DNA of 64,000 nt from Dromiciops gliroides (GCF_019393635.1 NC_057867.1:55812492-55876491); one strand, 5' to 3'; counted from the stretch's first letter, positions 34,515-45,414 are shown. The notes: generated by a model not told the origin, from the sequence alone. Made by a program: numbers and translations.

Positions 34515-34700
34515 GGTAGCTTGTATGATATGATGGACAGAATGCTGAATCTGGAATCACAGAACCCGAGTTCAAATCCCTGATAATTCAAGTTGGACAG
34601 GTCACTTAACCCCTCTGAGCCTCAGTTTCTTCATCAGTAACATGAGAGGGATGGCCTAGATAACCACTGAGGTATATTTGATCTCTAAATTTAGTTCCTA
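34515..34700 (+). mobile_element. MIR-type CORE-SINE
   Basis: It shows gctgaatctggaatcacaga and gagttcaaatccctg, then aggtcacttaacccctctga, cagtttcttcatcag and a decayed gatggcctagataacc tail. Confidence 0.75.
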
Positions 34701-34710
34701 TAATTTCCAT

Positions 34711-34812
34711 GTGTATATCTATATCTATATCTATATTTATATCTATATATCTATCTATATCTATCTATATCTATCTATCTATATCTATATCTATATATAG
34801 AGATATATATAC
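34711..34812. repeat. (ATCTAT)n / (ATCT)n microsatellite
   Basis: About 100 bases of tatatctatatc and ctatctat units, ending with a short inverted tatatagagatata. Confidence 0.93.
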
Positions 34813-34865
34813 ATACACGTACGTGTACAAATCTATGAATGTATACAAACATACAAGATTGGCAA

Positions 34866-35122
34866 GTAGCAGCTAGGTAGCACAGTGAATTCCACTATGC
34901 TTGGAATCAGGAAGGCTCATTTTCCTGAGTTCAAATCTGGCCTCAATCACTTACTAAGCTGTGTGACTCTGGGCAAGTCACTTGATCCTATTTGCCTAAA
35001 TTCCACATCAATGAAATGAGCTAGAGAAGAAAATGATAGACCACTCCAGTATCTTTGCCAAGAAACCCAAAAGGGGTCACAAAGAGTCAGATGTGACTGA
35101 AACAATTCAACAACATCAGTAG
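34866..35122 (+). mobile_element. RTE-tailed tRNA-like SINE, sense
   Basis: It starts agctaggtagcacagtgaat and has gagttcaaatctggcc, ccactccagtatctttgcc and aagaaacccaaaaggggtca. The tail is agagtcagatgtgactgaaa then caacaac. It is the best copy of this family here. Confidence 0.88.
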
Positions 35123-35189
35123 GAGTTTGTACACTAGGAGTTCTTAAGATTGAAAAAGTAAAATTGATTTTTTAAAAAATTGCATCCTA

Positions 35190-35335
35190 GGGGGCAGCTA
35201 GGTGGTGCAGTGGATAAAGCACTGGCCCTGGATTCAGGAATACCTGAGTTCAAATCCAGCCTTAGACACTTGACGTTTATTATCTGTGTGACCTTGGGCA
35301 AGTCACTTAACTCTCATTGCCCCGCAATAAAAAAA
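35190..35335 (+). mobile_element. SINE-A, sense
   Basis: GGTGGTGCAGTGG and gagttcaaatccagcc are present. The TSD TGCATCCTA is at 35181-35189 and 35336-35344. Confidence 0.93.
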
Positions 35336-35344
35336 TGCATCCTA

Positions 35345-35874
35345 ATTAATACTTTATTAACTCTCCCAACTGTATTCCATCTTACTATATTCAACCCAGA
35401 ACTCTTTTGCATTTCCAGGCCTTTTTTTCCTTGACTCCATTATACAGTGAGTTAACTGTCATTCCCAACTTTGTACAATTTACAAATTTGATGACCATGC
35501 CACCCATGTCTTGTTTTTTTTTTGAAAATTTTCTTTTTGTTATCAACTTGACATGAACAATAAAATACACAACAAATAGAAAAAGTTTATACATGAAACT
35601 GAAAATCTGATATACAACTTATTTTAAGCACATACACACACATGGCATATATGTATACATATGTGTATATATGCATATATACATATATTTGCATTGTGTA
35701 TACACACATACATATTCATGGAACCCCAAAATTCATTGTGTAGTTTTAAGCTGTAATAGCTTAGGACTACACTAAAACACTGTATATCATTTCATAAAGT
35801 ATGGTATAGTTGATAGAGAACTGATCTTGGAATTAGGACAAGTTGGGTTCAAGTACTGTTTCTGGGACAAGACT
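35345..35874. other. Mixed AT-rich sequence and simple repeats
   Basis: A T-run followed by a stretch that could be an unknown antisense retroposon tail is at 35513-35620. CA/TA simple repeats are at 35625-35710. A MIR-like head fragment (tgatcttggaattaggacaa) is near 35822. Confidence 0.4.
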
Positions 35875-36098
35875 TTAAAAAAAGGATTCTGCTTTATTTT
35901 TTGTTTATTTTGGACTTTTTTTTAGTTCCAAATTCTTTCTCTGACACCCCTTTCCACACCCACTGAGAAAGCAAGCAATATATTGTCACTTATACATGTG
36001 AAAACATGCAAAATATATTTCTGTATGAGTCATTTAAAAAATAAAGAAAAACAAAGTGAGAAAATTATATTTCAATTTGTGTAATTTAAGATTCTAAA

Positions 36099-36526
36099 TG
36101 TGGATTCTAATCTGTTCCCCCAGTTTTGGGGGAAAGTGACTAAAATCACTGATAAAACGAGTTTAGGTTTTTAAGGGTTTATTGAAAAATAGAAAGAAAA
36201 AGATTGAGAACAGAATTCCAACAGCCTGGCATTCCTATCTTTCCTCAAATTTCCTGTGAAGTCCTCTGCTGCCACCACCATCAAGTCAGGAAGCCAAAAA
36301 GCCCCAGCGCTCTCTGCGCAGGCTCCCTTTCCTCCTTCCTGTCTCCTCCCAGACCATAGGAGGCTCCTCAAGTTGATTGGCTGGTAGCCTTGATAGACAG
36401 CACCCATGAGCAAAACGTCATTTCCTGACACCAAAGAAAAGCCACATGGCCTTGCCCTCTGAGGCATTTTCCTCATGGTGGAGCTTTCCCACAGCAAGTC
36501 TCCAGTAGGTGGCATCATTCCAATCA
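36099..36526 (-). mobile_element. Solo LTR in L1 3' UTR
   Basis: Read on the minus strand it starts TGATTGG, has a GC-richer U3 and then caataaaccc as poly(A) signal, and ends near gaatccaca. The plus-strand ends are TG...CA. Both flanks are L1 3' UTR. No internal retroviral sequence or clear TSD is seen. Class undetermined. Confidence 0.65.
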
Positions 36527-36701
36527 TTACAAATTTGAACTTAGAGTTCATCAGTTCTTTCTGGGGGTGGATATCATTTGTTTTTCATCATGAGTCCTTA
36601 GCAATTGTCTTGGATCATTATATTGATCAGAATAGGCAAATTTTTCACAGTTGTTATTCATTACAACATTGCTGTTTCTCTGCACAATGATCTTTAAATT
36701 C

Positions 36702-38575
36702 TCACTTAACTTTGCATCGGTTCACATAGATCCTGCCATGTTTTTCTGAAACCATCCCTCCCTTGTCATTTCTTATAGCATAATAGTACTCCATCACAAT
36801 CATATGCCACAATTTAGTCAGCCATTCCCCAATTGATGAGTCTCCCCTCAATTTCCAGTTCTTTGTCAACACAAAAAGAGCTGCTATAAATATTGTTGAG
36901 CAAATAGGTGCTTTTCCTTCTTCTTTAATTCTCTTGGAATACAGACCTAGTCGTGGTATTTCTGGGACAAAAGATATATAATTTTTTAGACCTTTGGGCA
37001 TAGTTCCAAATTGTTCTTCAGAATGGTCTCACCATTGACTTGTAAACCAATCTGGACCTGGAAATTTTTTCTTAGGGAGTTCATTGATGACTTGTTCAAA
37101 TTAAATTTCTTTTTCTGAAATTGGCTTAAGGATTTCATTTCCTCTTCAGTTACCCTGGGCAATTTGTATTTTTGTAAATATTCATCCATTTCATTTAGAT
37201 TGTCAAACTTATTGGCATACAGTTGGGCAAAATAACGCCTAATTATGGCTTTAATTTCCATTTCATTGATGGTGAATTTACCCTTTTCATTTTTGATACT
37301 GGTAATTTGGTTTTCTTCCCTTTTTTCATTAAATTAACCAAAAGTTTATCTATTTTATTGATTTTTTCATAAAGCCAGCTCAGTTTTATTGATAAATTCT
37401 ATAGTTTTCTTATTTTAATTTTATTAATTTCTCCTTTGATGTTCAGGATTTCTAATTTTGCATTTAATTGGGGATTTTTAATTTGCTCTTTTCCTAGCTT
37501 TTTTAGTTTCATGCTCAATTCATTGATCTCCTTTCTCTATTTTATTAATGTAACCACTTAGAGATATAAAATTTCCCTTAAGAGCTTCTTTGGGGGCACA
37601 GTGGATAAAGCACTGGCTCTGGATTCAGGAGGACCTGAGTTCAAATGTGGTCTCAGACACTTGATACTCACTAGCTGTGTGACCCTTGGCAAGTCACTTA
37701 ACTTTCATTGCCCCATTAAAAAAGCACTGCTTTGGCTGCATCCCCTAGGTTTTGGTATGTTGTCTCATTATTGTCATTCTCTTGGTGAAGTTATTGATTG
37801 TTTCTATGTTTCTATGATTTGTTGTTTGACCCACTCATTCTTTAGGATGAGATTAGTTTCCAATTAATTTTCAGTCTAACTTTCCATGGCTCTTTATTTC
37901 ATGTAATTTTTATTGCATCATGATTTGAGAAGGATGTAGTTACTATTTCTGCCTTTCTGCATTTGACTGTGAGGTTTTTGTGCCCTAATACATGGTCAGT
38001 TTTTGAGTATGTGCCATGTACTGCTGAGAAAAAGATATATTCCATTCTATCCCCATTCAATTTTCTCCAGACATCTATAATATCTAACTTTTCTAAAATT
38101 CTATTCACCACTTTAAAGTCTTTCTTATTTATTTTGTGGTTACATGTATTGAGTTCTGAGAGGGGAAGGTTCAGATCCCTCACTAGTATAGTTTTGCTGT
38201 CTATTTCCTATTGTAACTCATTTAATTTCTCCTCTAAGAATTTAGATGCTATACAACTTGGTGCAAATATGTTTAGTATTGATATTACTTTATTATCTAT
38301 GGTACCTTTTAGCAAGATTCAGTTTCCTTCCTTATCTCTTCTAATTAGACCTATTTTTTCTTTTGCTTTGTCTGAAATAAGGGTTATTACACCTGATTTT
38401 TTGACTTCAGCCAAAGCATAATATATTCTGCTCCAACCTTTTACCTTTACTCTGTGTGTATTTCTCTGTTTCAAATGTGTTTCTTGTAGGATTATGGTTT
38501 TTAATCCACTCTGCTATTCACTTCTGTTTTATGGGAGAGTTCATCCCATTCTCCATTCATAGTTATGGTTACTAT
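36702..38575 (-). pseudogene. L1 ORF2 pseudogene (internal deletion)
   Basis: The L1 ORF2 protein is an endonuclease and reverse transcriptase that copies L1 RNA at the target site. Here the endonuclease is recognisable: KTDHVLGHKN and TSFSNHDAIKI, where human L1 has SDHSAIK, so the conserved D is N. The pre-RT segment YANKFDNLNEMDEYLQKY and a frameshifted PGPDG-like motif follow. At about 37028-37036 the sequence jumps to the C-terminal domain (SIGEWLTKLWHMIVMEYY), dropping roughly 2 kb that would hold the RT core with YADD. Stops, frameshifts and a SINE-A further break it. Confidence 0.85.
37592..37722 (+). mobile_element. SINE-A, sense, inside L1 ORF2
   Basis: After gggg it goes straight to cacagtggataaag, so the gcagctaggtgg head is missing. 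An imperfect direct repeat (agcttctttgg / agcactgctttgg) flanks it. Confidence 0.88.
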
Positions 38576-39179
38576 TTCCCTCCATCAAATCTTCCCCCTT
38601 TGTACTTTTTTTGCTTCTTTCACCCAATTCCTCTTCACCAGTGTTTTGCTTCTGACTCCTGCTTCCCCCAATCTGCCTTCCCTTTTATCAACCCCCCTTC
38701 TTTTTCTTCCCCCTGTCCTCCCTTGCTTCTGCCCTCCTTTCTGTCAGCACCACCATTTCCCCCTTACCCTTTTACTTCCTGAAAGAGTAAGCTAAGTTTC
38801 TTTATACAAATGGGTGTGTATATGTTATTCCCTCTTAAACCAAATCTGATGAGATTAAGGTTGAAACAATGCTAACCCTTCCTTTATTTCCCTCTATTGC
38901 AATAGGTTTTTGTCCCTCTTCATATGATGTAATTAACCCCATTCCACCTCCCTTCCCCTCTCCTCCACCTATTCTCCTTTTATTCTGCCCCTTAAGTTTC
39001 TTTATATCATCACATTTGTCTATTTAGTAATCATATCCTAATAGAGATACAGATCTCAAGAGTTAAAAGTATTATCTTCCTCATAGGGATATAAAGAGTT
39101 TAATCTTATTGAATAACTTTTCCCCCCTTGTTTACCTTTTTATACTTCTCTTGATTCTTGTATTTGAAGATTAAATTTT

Positions 39180-40193
39180 CTGTTCAGTTCTTATATTTTC
39201 TTCAGAAAGTCTTGGAAGTCTCCTATTTCATTGAATGTCCATCTTTTCCCCTGAAAGAGAGTGTTTAGTTTTTCAGGGTAGTTGATTCTTGGTTGTAATC
39301 CAAGCTCCTTTGCCTTCCAGAATATCACATTCCAAGCCTTATAATCCTTTAATGTTGAAGCTGCCAGGTCCTATGCAATCCTCACTGTGGTTCAGTGATA
39401 TTTAAATTGTATCTTTCTGGCTGCTTGCAGTATTTTCTCCACCTAATAATTCTGGAATTTGGCTACAGTATCCCTTGGAGTTTTCCTTTTTTGGTATCTT
39501 TTAGGGGGTGATCGATAGATTCCTTCAATGACTATTTTATTCTCTGACTCTACAATATCAAGGCAGTTCTCCTTAATGATTTCCTGGAAGATTGTGTGTA
39601 CACTCTTTTCTGATCATGGCTTTCAGGCAGTCCAATAATTCTTAGATTATCTCTCCTGGATCTATTCCCCAGGTCCATTGCCTTTCCAATGAGGTATTTC
39701 ACCTTTTCTTCTATTTTTTTAGAATTTTGATTGTTCTTGACAGATTCTTGTTGGCTCATGGTGTCATTAGCCTCTATCTGCCCAATTTTAATTTTTAGGG
39801 CATTATTTTCCTCAGTTAGCTTTTGCACATCCTTTTCCATTCGACTAATTATCCCCATTCGGCCTGTTGTATTTTTTAAGGAATTGTTTTCTTCAGTCAA
39901 TTTTTCTGCTTGCTTTTCCAAGCTGTTGATTCTTTTTATATAATTTTCTTATGTAACTTTCATTTCTCTCATTTCTTTTCCCATTTTTTTTCTACCTCTC
40001 TTATTTGATTTTTAAAATTCTTTTTGAACTCTTCCAAGAAGGCTTTTTGGTCTTGAGACCAATTCATCTTCCACATTGAGACTTCACATACAGGTATTTT
40101 GGGGGTATTGTCCTCATCTGAATTTGTATTTTGGTCTTCCCTGTCAACACAGAAGCTCTCAATGGTAAGGGCCCTTTTCTGTTTCTTACTCAT
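39180..40193 (-). pseudogene. L1 ORF1 pseudogene
   Basis: ORF1p is the L1 RNA-binding trimer protein. The N-terminal region starts MSKKQKRALTIESFC. The coiled coil (LTEENNSLK and LTEENNALKIK heptads) comes next, then the RRM start (SRRDNLRIIGLPES). Beyond it a C-terminal RNA-binding region is detectable in other frames (KAKELGLQPRINYP). The length, about 338 codons, is that of a complete ORF1. In-frame stops include TGA and TAG that look like CpG decay. Confidence 0.85.
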
Positions 40194-40775
40194 ATTGTGG
40201 CTTATATTTTTTTACCTTTAATGTTGAGGTCTGCTCCTGGGGCACAGGGGCCACTAGCTTCTTGTGCTGGGGGGTATAGGGACTGGGTAACTGGGGTTCT
40301 GATCTGAGGCCTCTGTGGTTTGTGGATTCCTCACAGCCCTAGACCTGCTTCCTGCACTGGGATGGCTTGGCCAAAATGAGCCTGTCCTGTGGGTGGTTCT
40401 TTAGGTGTCAGTTTGCCCTCTCAATTGGTGCTGGCAATTCTCACAACTGGCCTGCTGAGCCAAGACCAAGGGGCCTCAGTTGCTGTTTGGTGGCCTAGAG
40501 CCTCCTGTTGATTTACCCTGATCCCCTTCATACTGTGCTACAGTGAGTGGTGCTGTGTTGTGCTGAGCTGCGTTGTGCTTCCCTTTTGCCCAAGTGAGAC
40601 TGACCTTTCCTGAAGTCTTCTAAATTATCTCAAGTTGGAAGATGGTGTATCACTGTCTTTATGTAGGTTCTTTCATTTCAGAATCCATTCAGAGGCTTGA
40701 TTTAATGTTGTTTTTGAGGGAAACTCGGGAGAACTTGAGTAACTTCCTGCCTTCTCTCCGCCATCTTCAAGCCAA
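40194..40775 (-). mobile_element. L1 5' UTR
   Basis: This is the GC-richest part of the element, running from the ORF1 start to a terminal inverse of GAAGATGGCGG. L1 5' UTRs carry an internal Pol II promoter, and the AAGATGGC word is the usual YY1-type site. Activity is not implied. Confidence 0.65.
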
Positions 40776-40938
40776 GAGGGAATTTCAGAATTCTTGAATG
40801 TGGAAGTGATGCATTTGTGAGTGATGATTATCTTTGTGTGTGACTGAAATGGAGTGCAGGAGTAGATCATGGAAAGTGAGTTGGTTGAAGAACTGAGTAG
40901 TTAGGGTGTTTGAACGAGAGTCTCTTTCTATACATGCA

Positions 40939-40990
40939 TACACACACGCACACGCACACACATGCGCACACACATACACATAAACACAAA
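40939..40990. repeat. (CA)n-like microsatellite, degenerate
   Basis: CA repeats with gc and at interruptions. Confidence 0.85.
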
Positions 40991-41989
40991 ACTAACTGAA
41001 GAAGGAAGAGGAGTGACCTGAGATTCTGTAGACAACAGCTACCAGGATTTTGATTGGGTGGCAGATAGGAGTAACATGAACTGCAACAGAAGAGAGGTTT
41101 CTGAGTGATGGAGATAGATAGGGCAAGAATCTGGAAGTGGCAATGGGGAGTAAGGAGTAAAGGTGCAACCAGTACTTGAAGGGGTATACCATCAGGGAGG
41201 CTGATATCAGGAGGAGCCATGTATCAGGGATTGCTTGAAGATGGAAAAAATGGAAGAGAAAATGTTTTGGCATAAAGAAAATGTTGTTTATGGAACAATC
41301 TTTCCACATGGCACAATGGAAAGACTAGGTGATATTTGGTTGAAACTTGGAGTGGGAGGATTTAGGGGAATGTGAATAAGAAATTGGGTGGGGAATGGGG
41401 TTTGGTTGATGACCTACAAGTTCCATAATCACTGAGATGTAAAGGGTGTGACTAGGTGTGAGAACATTTATCATTGAGGGAGCCATTCCACTTTGCAAAG
41501 AAGGCTTGACATCAGGAGGGAGTTAAGTGAAATAACAGCAGTTTACTATTCCCCTTCCCTATGAAGGGTAAAGATTAGTGAAGAAAGGACACAACAGGAG
41601 ACTGAAGTTGAACCTGAATGGTAGGAGACAGAAGTGACTTTACCTGCCATCTTTTCTCTAGGGGTTAGGCACAGCAAGAGTTGGAAGGCCTGAGGTCAAA
41701 GGGAAGGTTGGTCTTTTTTCAACAGAGGTATTCCACATTCTTGTTGGGAGGTTGGACCATTAACAGGTTAAAATCACATTGTATTTGCATAGATAGAAGT
41801 CTTAGTCCCTAAACTAAAACCCCACAGAACCTCTAGCAAGGTAACAGTCCAATGAACAATAGAAAAAGCTAATCCCTAAATACCTAGTACCCTATGAAAT
41901 CAGATTTTATTGGTCTATACAACATAAATAATTGGCAGAATAGAAAAAAAACTTGATTCCATACTAGTAAATCTCACTTTTGTATCTTG
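40991..41989. other. Unassigned, purine-rich then AT-rich
   Basis: The 40.99-41.56 kb part has the feel of antisense L2 (gatcatggaaagtgag just before it, gattgggtggcagatagg) but no firm match. The rest is unassigned. Frames of 105-117 codons on the minus strand have no recognisable domain. Confidence 0.35.
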
Positions 41990-43170
41990 TGTATCTGATC
42001 TGTTCAGTTGATTACTTTTTCTGTTTTTAAACTAGTACTTAATAGTTCTGATGATTCCTGCTTTGTAGCATAATTTGAGATTTGACTTCTTCCCGTTAAA
42101 AAATATCCCTTTAGATAATTAACCATTCATCCAGACAAATTTTCTTATTACTTGCTTATTTATGGAGTATAATCCTTTGGTTGTTTGGTATTGATATGGG
42201 GTATGAGTTTAATTGATCAAATTGATTGTGAGGTGTCCCAAAGAATTACAAGACTCAGTGACTCAGTTTTCTAAGTTTTATTGAAAAATTGGTGATGACA
42301 GGGAGAAGCACCCAAGGAGAGAGGTGTCTCCAATTGGGAGAGAAAAATAGTTACATTTATAGTAAGAAAAAATTGATTATCTCCTCATTATCTTAATCTC
42401 CTCCTTGTGGGAGGTTCTTGGGAGGTCTTATCTTAATTTGGACTTCCTGGGGTTCCAAGACAACCCACGAGTCAGGTACCTTCCTCCCTGGAGCTGTGTT
42501 TTTTGGGTTTACATGTCATAAGGTGAATCTAAGGACACATTTTGTACTTTCTGCACATGATCATAAAGACATGCTTAAACTTGTCAGACCCAGAGGGTCT
42601 CTGTGTTTATGATATCTCTTTACTTAAGATTTGGTTTCTAGGTGTCCTGTCATCTAGGAATATTAATGGTTATATTAATGGTTAATGGTCCTTAGTTACA
42701 GTCTCTGTTGATGGTGAGGGTCAATAGGGGCAAACCCTCTTGATTACTGTAAGAACACAAACCTTAGTTTCTCTGTTAACCCTTTTGGGTACTAGTGATC
42801 TTAGGTTATCTCTTAACCCCTTTTTAGCTACTATTGATAGGTTATCTGTTTAACCCTTTTAGCCTCCTACATCAGTATGACACTACATCAGTTAGTTTAG
42901 GTATTATTGTCATTTTTACTATATTGTTTCTATAAGTAATTAATGCCTCCCTAGTCATTTTTTCTTTATTTCTTTAAAGTATGTTTTTAGTTTTAATTAT
43001 ATAATTCCTTCATGTGGTTTTATTAAGTTGGCTGCCAAATATTTTACACATTCTCCAGTAATTTAAAATGGTATTTTCCTTTTTGGTCTCTTTCTCTGAT
43101 GGATTTTTGTATACAGGCAGAAAGATATGATTAAATTTAATTGTTTCAGTTAATTTTTGTTGAGTCTGTA
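41990..43170 (-). mobile_element. L1 ORF2 fragment with an inserted LTR
   Basis: Plus-strand words such as tagttctgatgattcctgct and tttgtagcataatttgag match L1 at 61.85 kb. L1 resumes after the LTR with agttagtttaggtattattg, the counterpart of aatttaggtagaattgtc at about 62.05 kb. Confidence 0.65.
42207..42874 (-). mobile_element. Solo LTR in L1
   Basis: On the minus strand it begins TGATGTAGGAGGC, has caataaaacttag as poly(A) signal near its 3' end, and ends ACACCTCACAATCA or slightly beyond. The word GTATGA occurs at 42201-42206 and 42875-42880 and may be the TSD. The exact left edge is uncertain by about 20 bases. No internal sequence is left. Confidence 0.7.
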
Positions 43171-43544
43171 GACTTCAAGAATTGTAGGCTTTTCTAGCAT
43201 CTGTTTTAAAGACCGAATTTGATGTGAGGTGAGTGAAGCTGTGCTTATAGTCCTCAGCTGCCACCTGTGACTTCCATTTCATGCATCACTGTTTGACTTT
43301 TCTTTTCCTGACTGAAATAGGATGATAGTTCTTTCTGACACATGGGGGACAAGATTTTGAAGGGAGCTAATTAAAAATGGTCAGTTGGATTTTCATTGTA
43401 TGGTATGAGTGACTGCATTCATTTTATCTTCTGCTAAGTAATATAGTACTCCTGGATAGCCGCATAACACTTTTATAGGTCACAAAATGCTTTTAAATAT
43501 TTTCTAATAAAAACTGAACAATAAGTAACCCAGGTAATGGATTG
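43171..43544. other. Unassigned DNA
   Basis: No recognised feature. Confidence 0.35.
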
Positions 43545-43665
43545 ATAACCTCATTTTGTATATGAAAAAACAGGAGATCAGAGAGGTTTAATGACTTATC
43601 AAAGGAGTAGTTAGTGATGAAGGTTGAACCGGAAGCCAAGTCTATTTACTATAAATATAACTATG
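43545..43665 (-). mobile_element. MIR-type SINE fragment
   Basis: It shows gataacctcattttgtatat, cagagaggtttaatgactta and aaggttgaaccggaagcc. Confidence 0.6.
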
Positions 43666-43769
43666 TAATGTTATGACAACATGGAAATTGAAGCAAATTA
43701 TAGCTTAGGTAACAGATATGTATTGTTAACCAAGTTCTCAACTATTGAGAAATATCAAGGTTTTTTCTA

Positions 43770-44700
43770 TTAATTTTTAAAAGAGATTTTTATTATTTTT
43801 TTTGTTTTTACATTGATGAAATTGCTTCCTTTATCCCATTTCTTTCTCCCTTCTAGAAGGCCTAACCTTAAAACATAGAAATTCAAAAAGACAAAAAAAG
43901 ATGAAGAGAAAAAACAGGAAAACTAATCATTACCTTGAAAAATTCTGACATTATATGCAGTATTTTGTATTTGTGGATCTTTTACTTCTACAGAGCAGTA
44001 GGGAAAGATGTTTTCTTCATATCTCTTCTTTGAGGCCAAATTTTTTCTTTGTAATTTTGAAACATTTCATTTTATTTTTTTAAGTGAGAAATGTTTATTT
44101 TATTTTATTTTACTTTTTCTCAATTACATGCAAAAATGTAGCATTTATTTTTTTTAATTAGTTTCACATTCTCTCTTCTTCCCCTTTCTCTTCCTTGAAA
44201 AGGTGAGTAGTTTGATGTAGATTATATATGTGTGGTCATGTAAAATATTTCCATATTAACCATGTTTCAAAAGAAAATGCAGGCAAACCCCCCCCAAAAA
44301 AAAATAAAGTTTAAATATCTGCTTCAAGGGGTGGACCCAAGATGGCAAAGGCAGCAACTTACCTGATTTCTCCCCCAAACCCCTTCAAATACCTTTAAAT
44401 AATGCCATAAGACAATTTCTGGAGCAGCAGAACCCAGAAAAAGACAGGGTGAAATGATTTTTCAGCCAAAGACAACTTAGAAGGTTGACAGGAGAGGTCT
44501 GTCACACCAGGGTGAGAGTAGGGCACAGTCCAGTGCAGGCCATGCTGGATAATTGTATTGCTAAGAATAGCTAAGTCATTCACAGTTGAAAGTTGTACAG
44601 TATTACTGTTCCTATATACAGTGTTCTCCTGGCAACATTCAATTTCACTTATGTTGTAGTCATTGTGTATATTGTTCTCTTGACTTTACAAGTCTTTTCT
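43770..44700 (-). mobile_element. L1 3' UTR/ORF2 tail, chimeric
   Basis: A minus-strand L1 3' UTR runs to about 44325 and resumes at about 44545 with ttgtattgctaagaatagct. Between them is an oppositely oriented L1 5' UTR segment. A second 3' UTR piece lies at 43770-44040. Confidence 0.65.
44327..44545 (+). mobile_element. L1 5' UTR segment inside L1 3' UTR
   Basis: It starts aggggtggacccaagatggc, the L1 5' end with its AAGATGGC site at 44339-44346. It continues with aaataatgccataagacaat and agcagcagaacccag, and stops abruptly at cagtgcaggccatgctggat. Confidence 0.7.
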
Positions 44701-45414
44701 TGTGTAAAGGTGTAATGGATTGATATTTGCTTAATCATATCACTCTATCTCACTTAAAGTGATAAGATACCAAAATCATCAGTCAGTATTAGGCTTAGGC
44801 TTTAGATTACGGAAAGTACTTCAAATTGTAGGAACTGTTCCCAAGAAACTTGTGCTATGATGTACTATGCCCCAAAAGTCATATATAAATTATCAAGCTA
44901 AATAACCAGTCATTTTAGAAATTGGAGTAAGTGTAACATTATCTCCTTGATTCCCTAATAAAGAACTGCCTGGGTTGGAATTAAAGGAGAAGGCTTAGCT
45001 TAAACTTTGACAAGGTCTCCTCCCTCCCTCCCTCCCTCCCTCCCAACCCCTTGCAAAGAACCTTGTATATTTGAAATATCTGAAGGATTTTGGACTTCCC
45101 ACCTCATTAGTATCATAGAATCTACCTCTCTTATCAGCAATGGCTTTAGGTAGTGCCTACATTGGAAGTGACAAACAATTTCAGGACTGATTGACCTTGT
45201 TTAAGGGGAATTTCCCATGCTTTTCATAAATGAAAGAAAAGGAATCCCAACAAGCTATATCTGCTTTATTCTTTGCCCAACAATTTGTTCAGTTTTCTTT
45301 TTTTCCTGTTTCTGTTGTATTTTTTCCAGTTCTGAAAGAAAAACATTTTAATGTTTTTTTCTTGTTAAGTCATTTTTTCCAGCTCTGCCTCCCCATGAGA
45401 CCATTTGGAGTTTT
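44701..45414. other. Unassigned DNA
   Basis: No gene or transposon recognised. A (CTCC)7-like run is at 45013-45043. Confidence 0.35.
45013..45043. repeat. (CTCC)n microsatellite
   Basis: About seven tandem CTCC units. Confidence 0.9.

Larger units (their letters stand above)
35875..40775 (-). mobile_element. L1 LINE with 5' end, ORF1, ORF2 and 3' UTR; RT core deleted
   Basis: On the minus strand the order is 5' UTR (about 40775-40194), ORF1 (40193-39180), a pyrimidine-rich (plus strand) spacer (39180-38580), ORF2 endonuclease (38575 leftward), the start of RT, then an abrupt jump near 37030 to the ORF2 C-terminus, and the 3' UTR. The 5' end keeps a CCATCTTC word (inverse of GAAGATGG). A solo LTR (36099-36526) and a SINE-A (37592-37722) have inserted. 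No TSD was found by eye. It cannot be autonomous. Confidence 0.85.

Noticed and set aside
36171..36551. 126-codon minus-strand open frame
   Set aside because: It coincides with the solo LTR, whose GC-rich U3/R happens to be open; LTRs of this kind do not code.
37963..38421. 152-codon plus-strand open frame, the longest in the window
   Set aside because: It is the antisense shadow of the L1 endonuclease region, which reads as recognisable L1 protein on the minus strand.
40867..41309. Overlapping minus-strand frames of 105-117 codons
   Set aside because: They run through a CA microsatellite and purine-rich, probably antisense-LINE DNA; the repetitive cysteine/valine run is a microsatellite translation.
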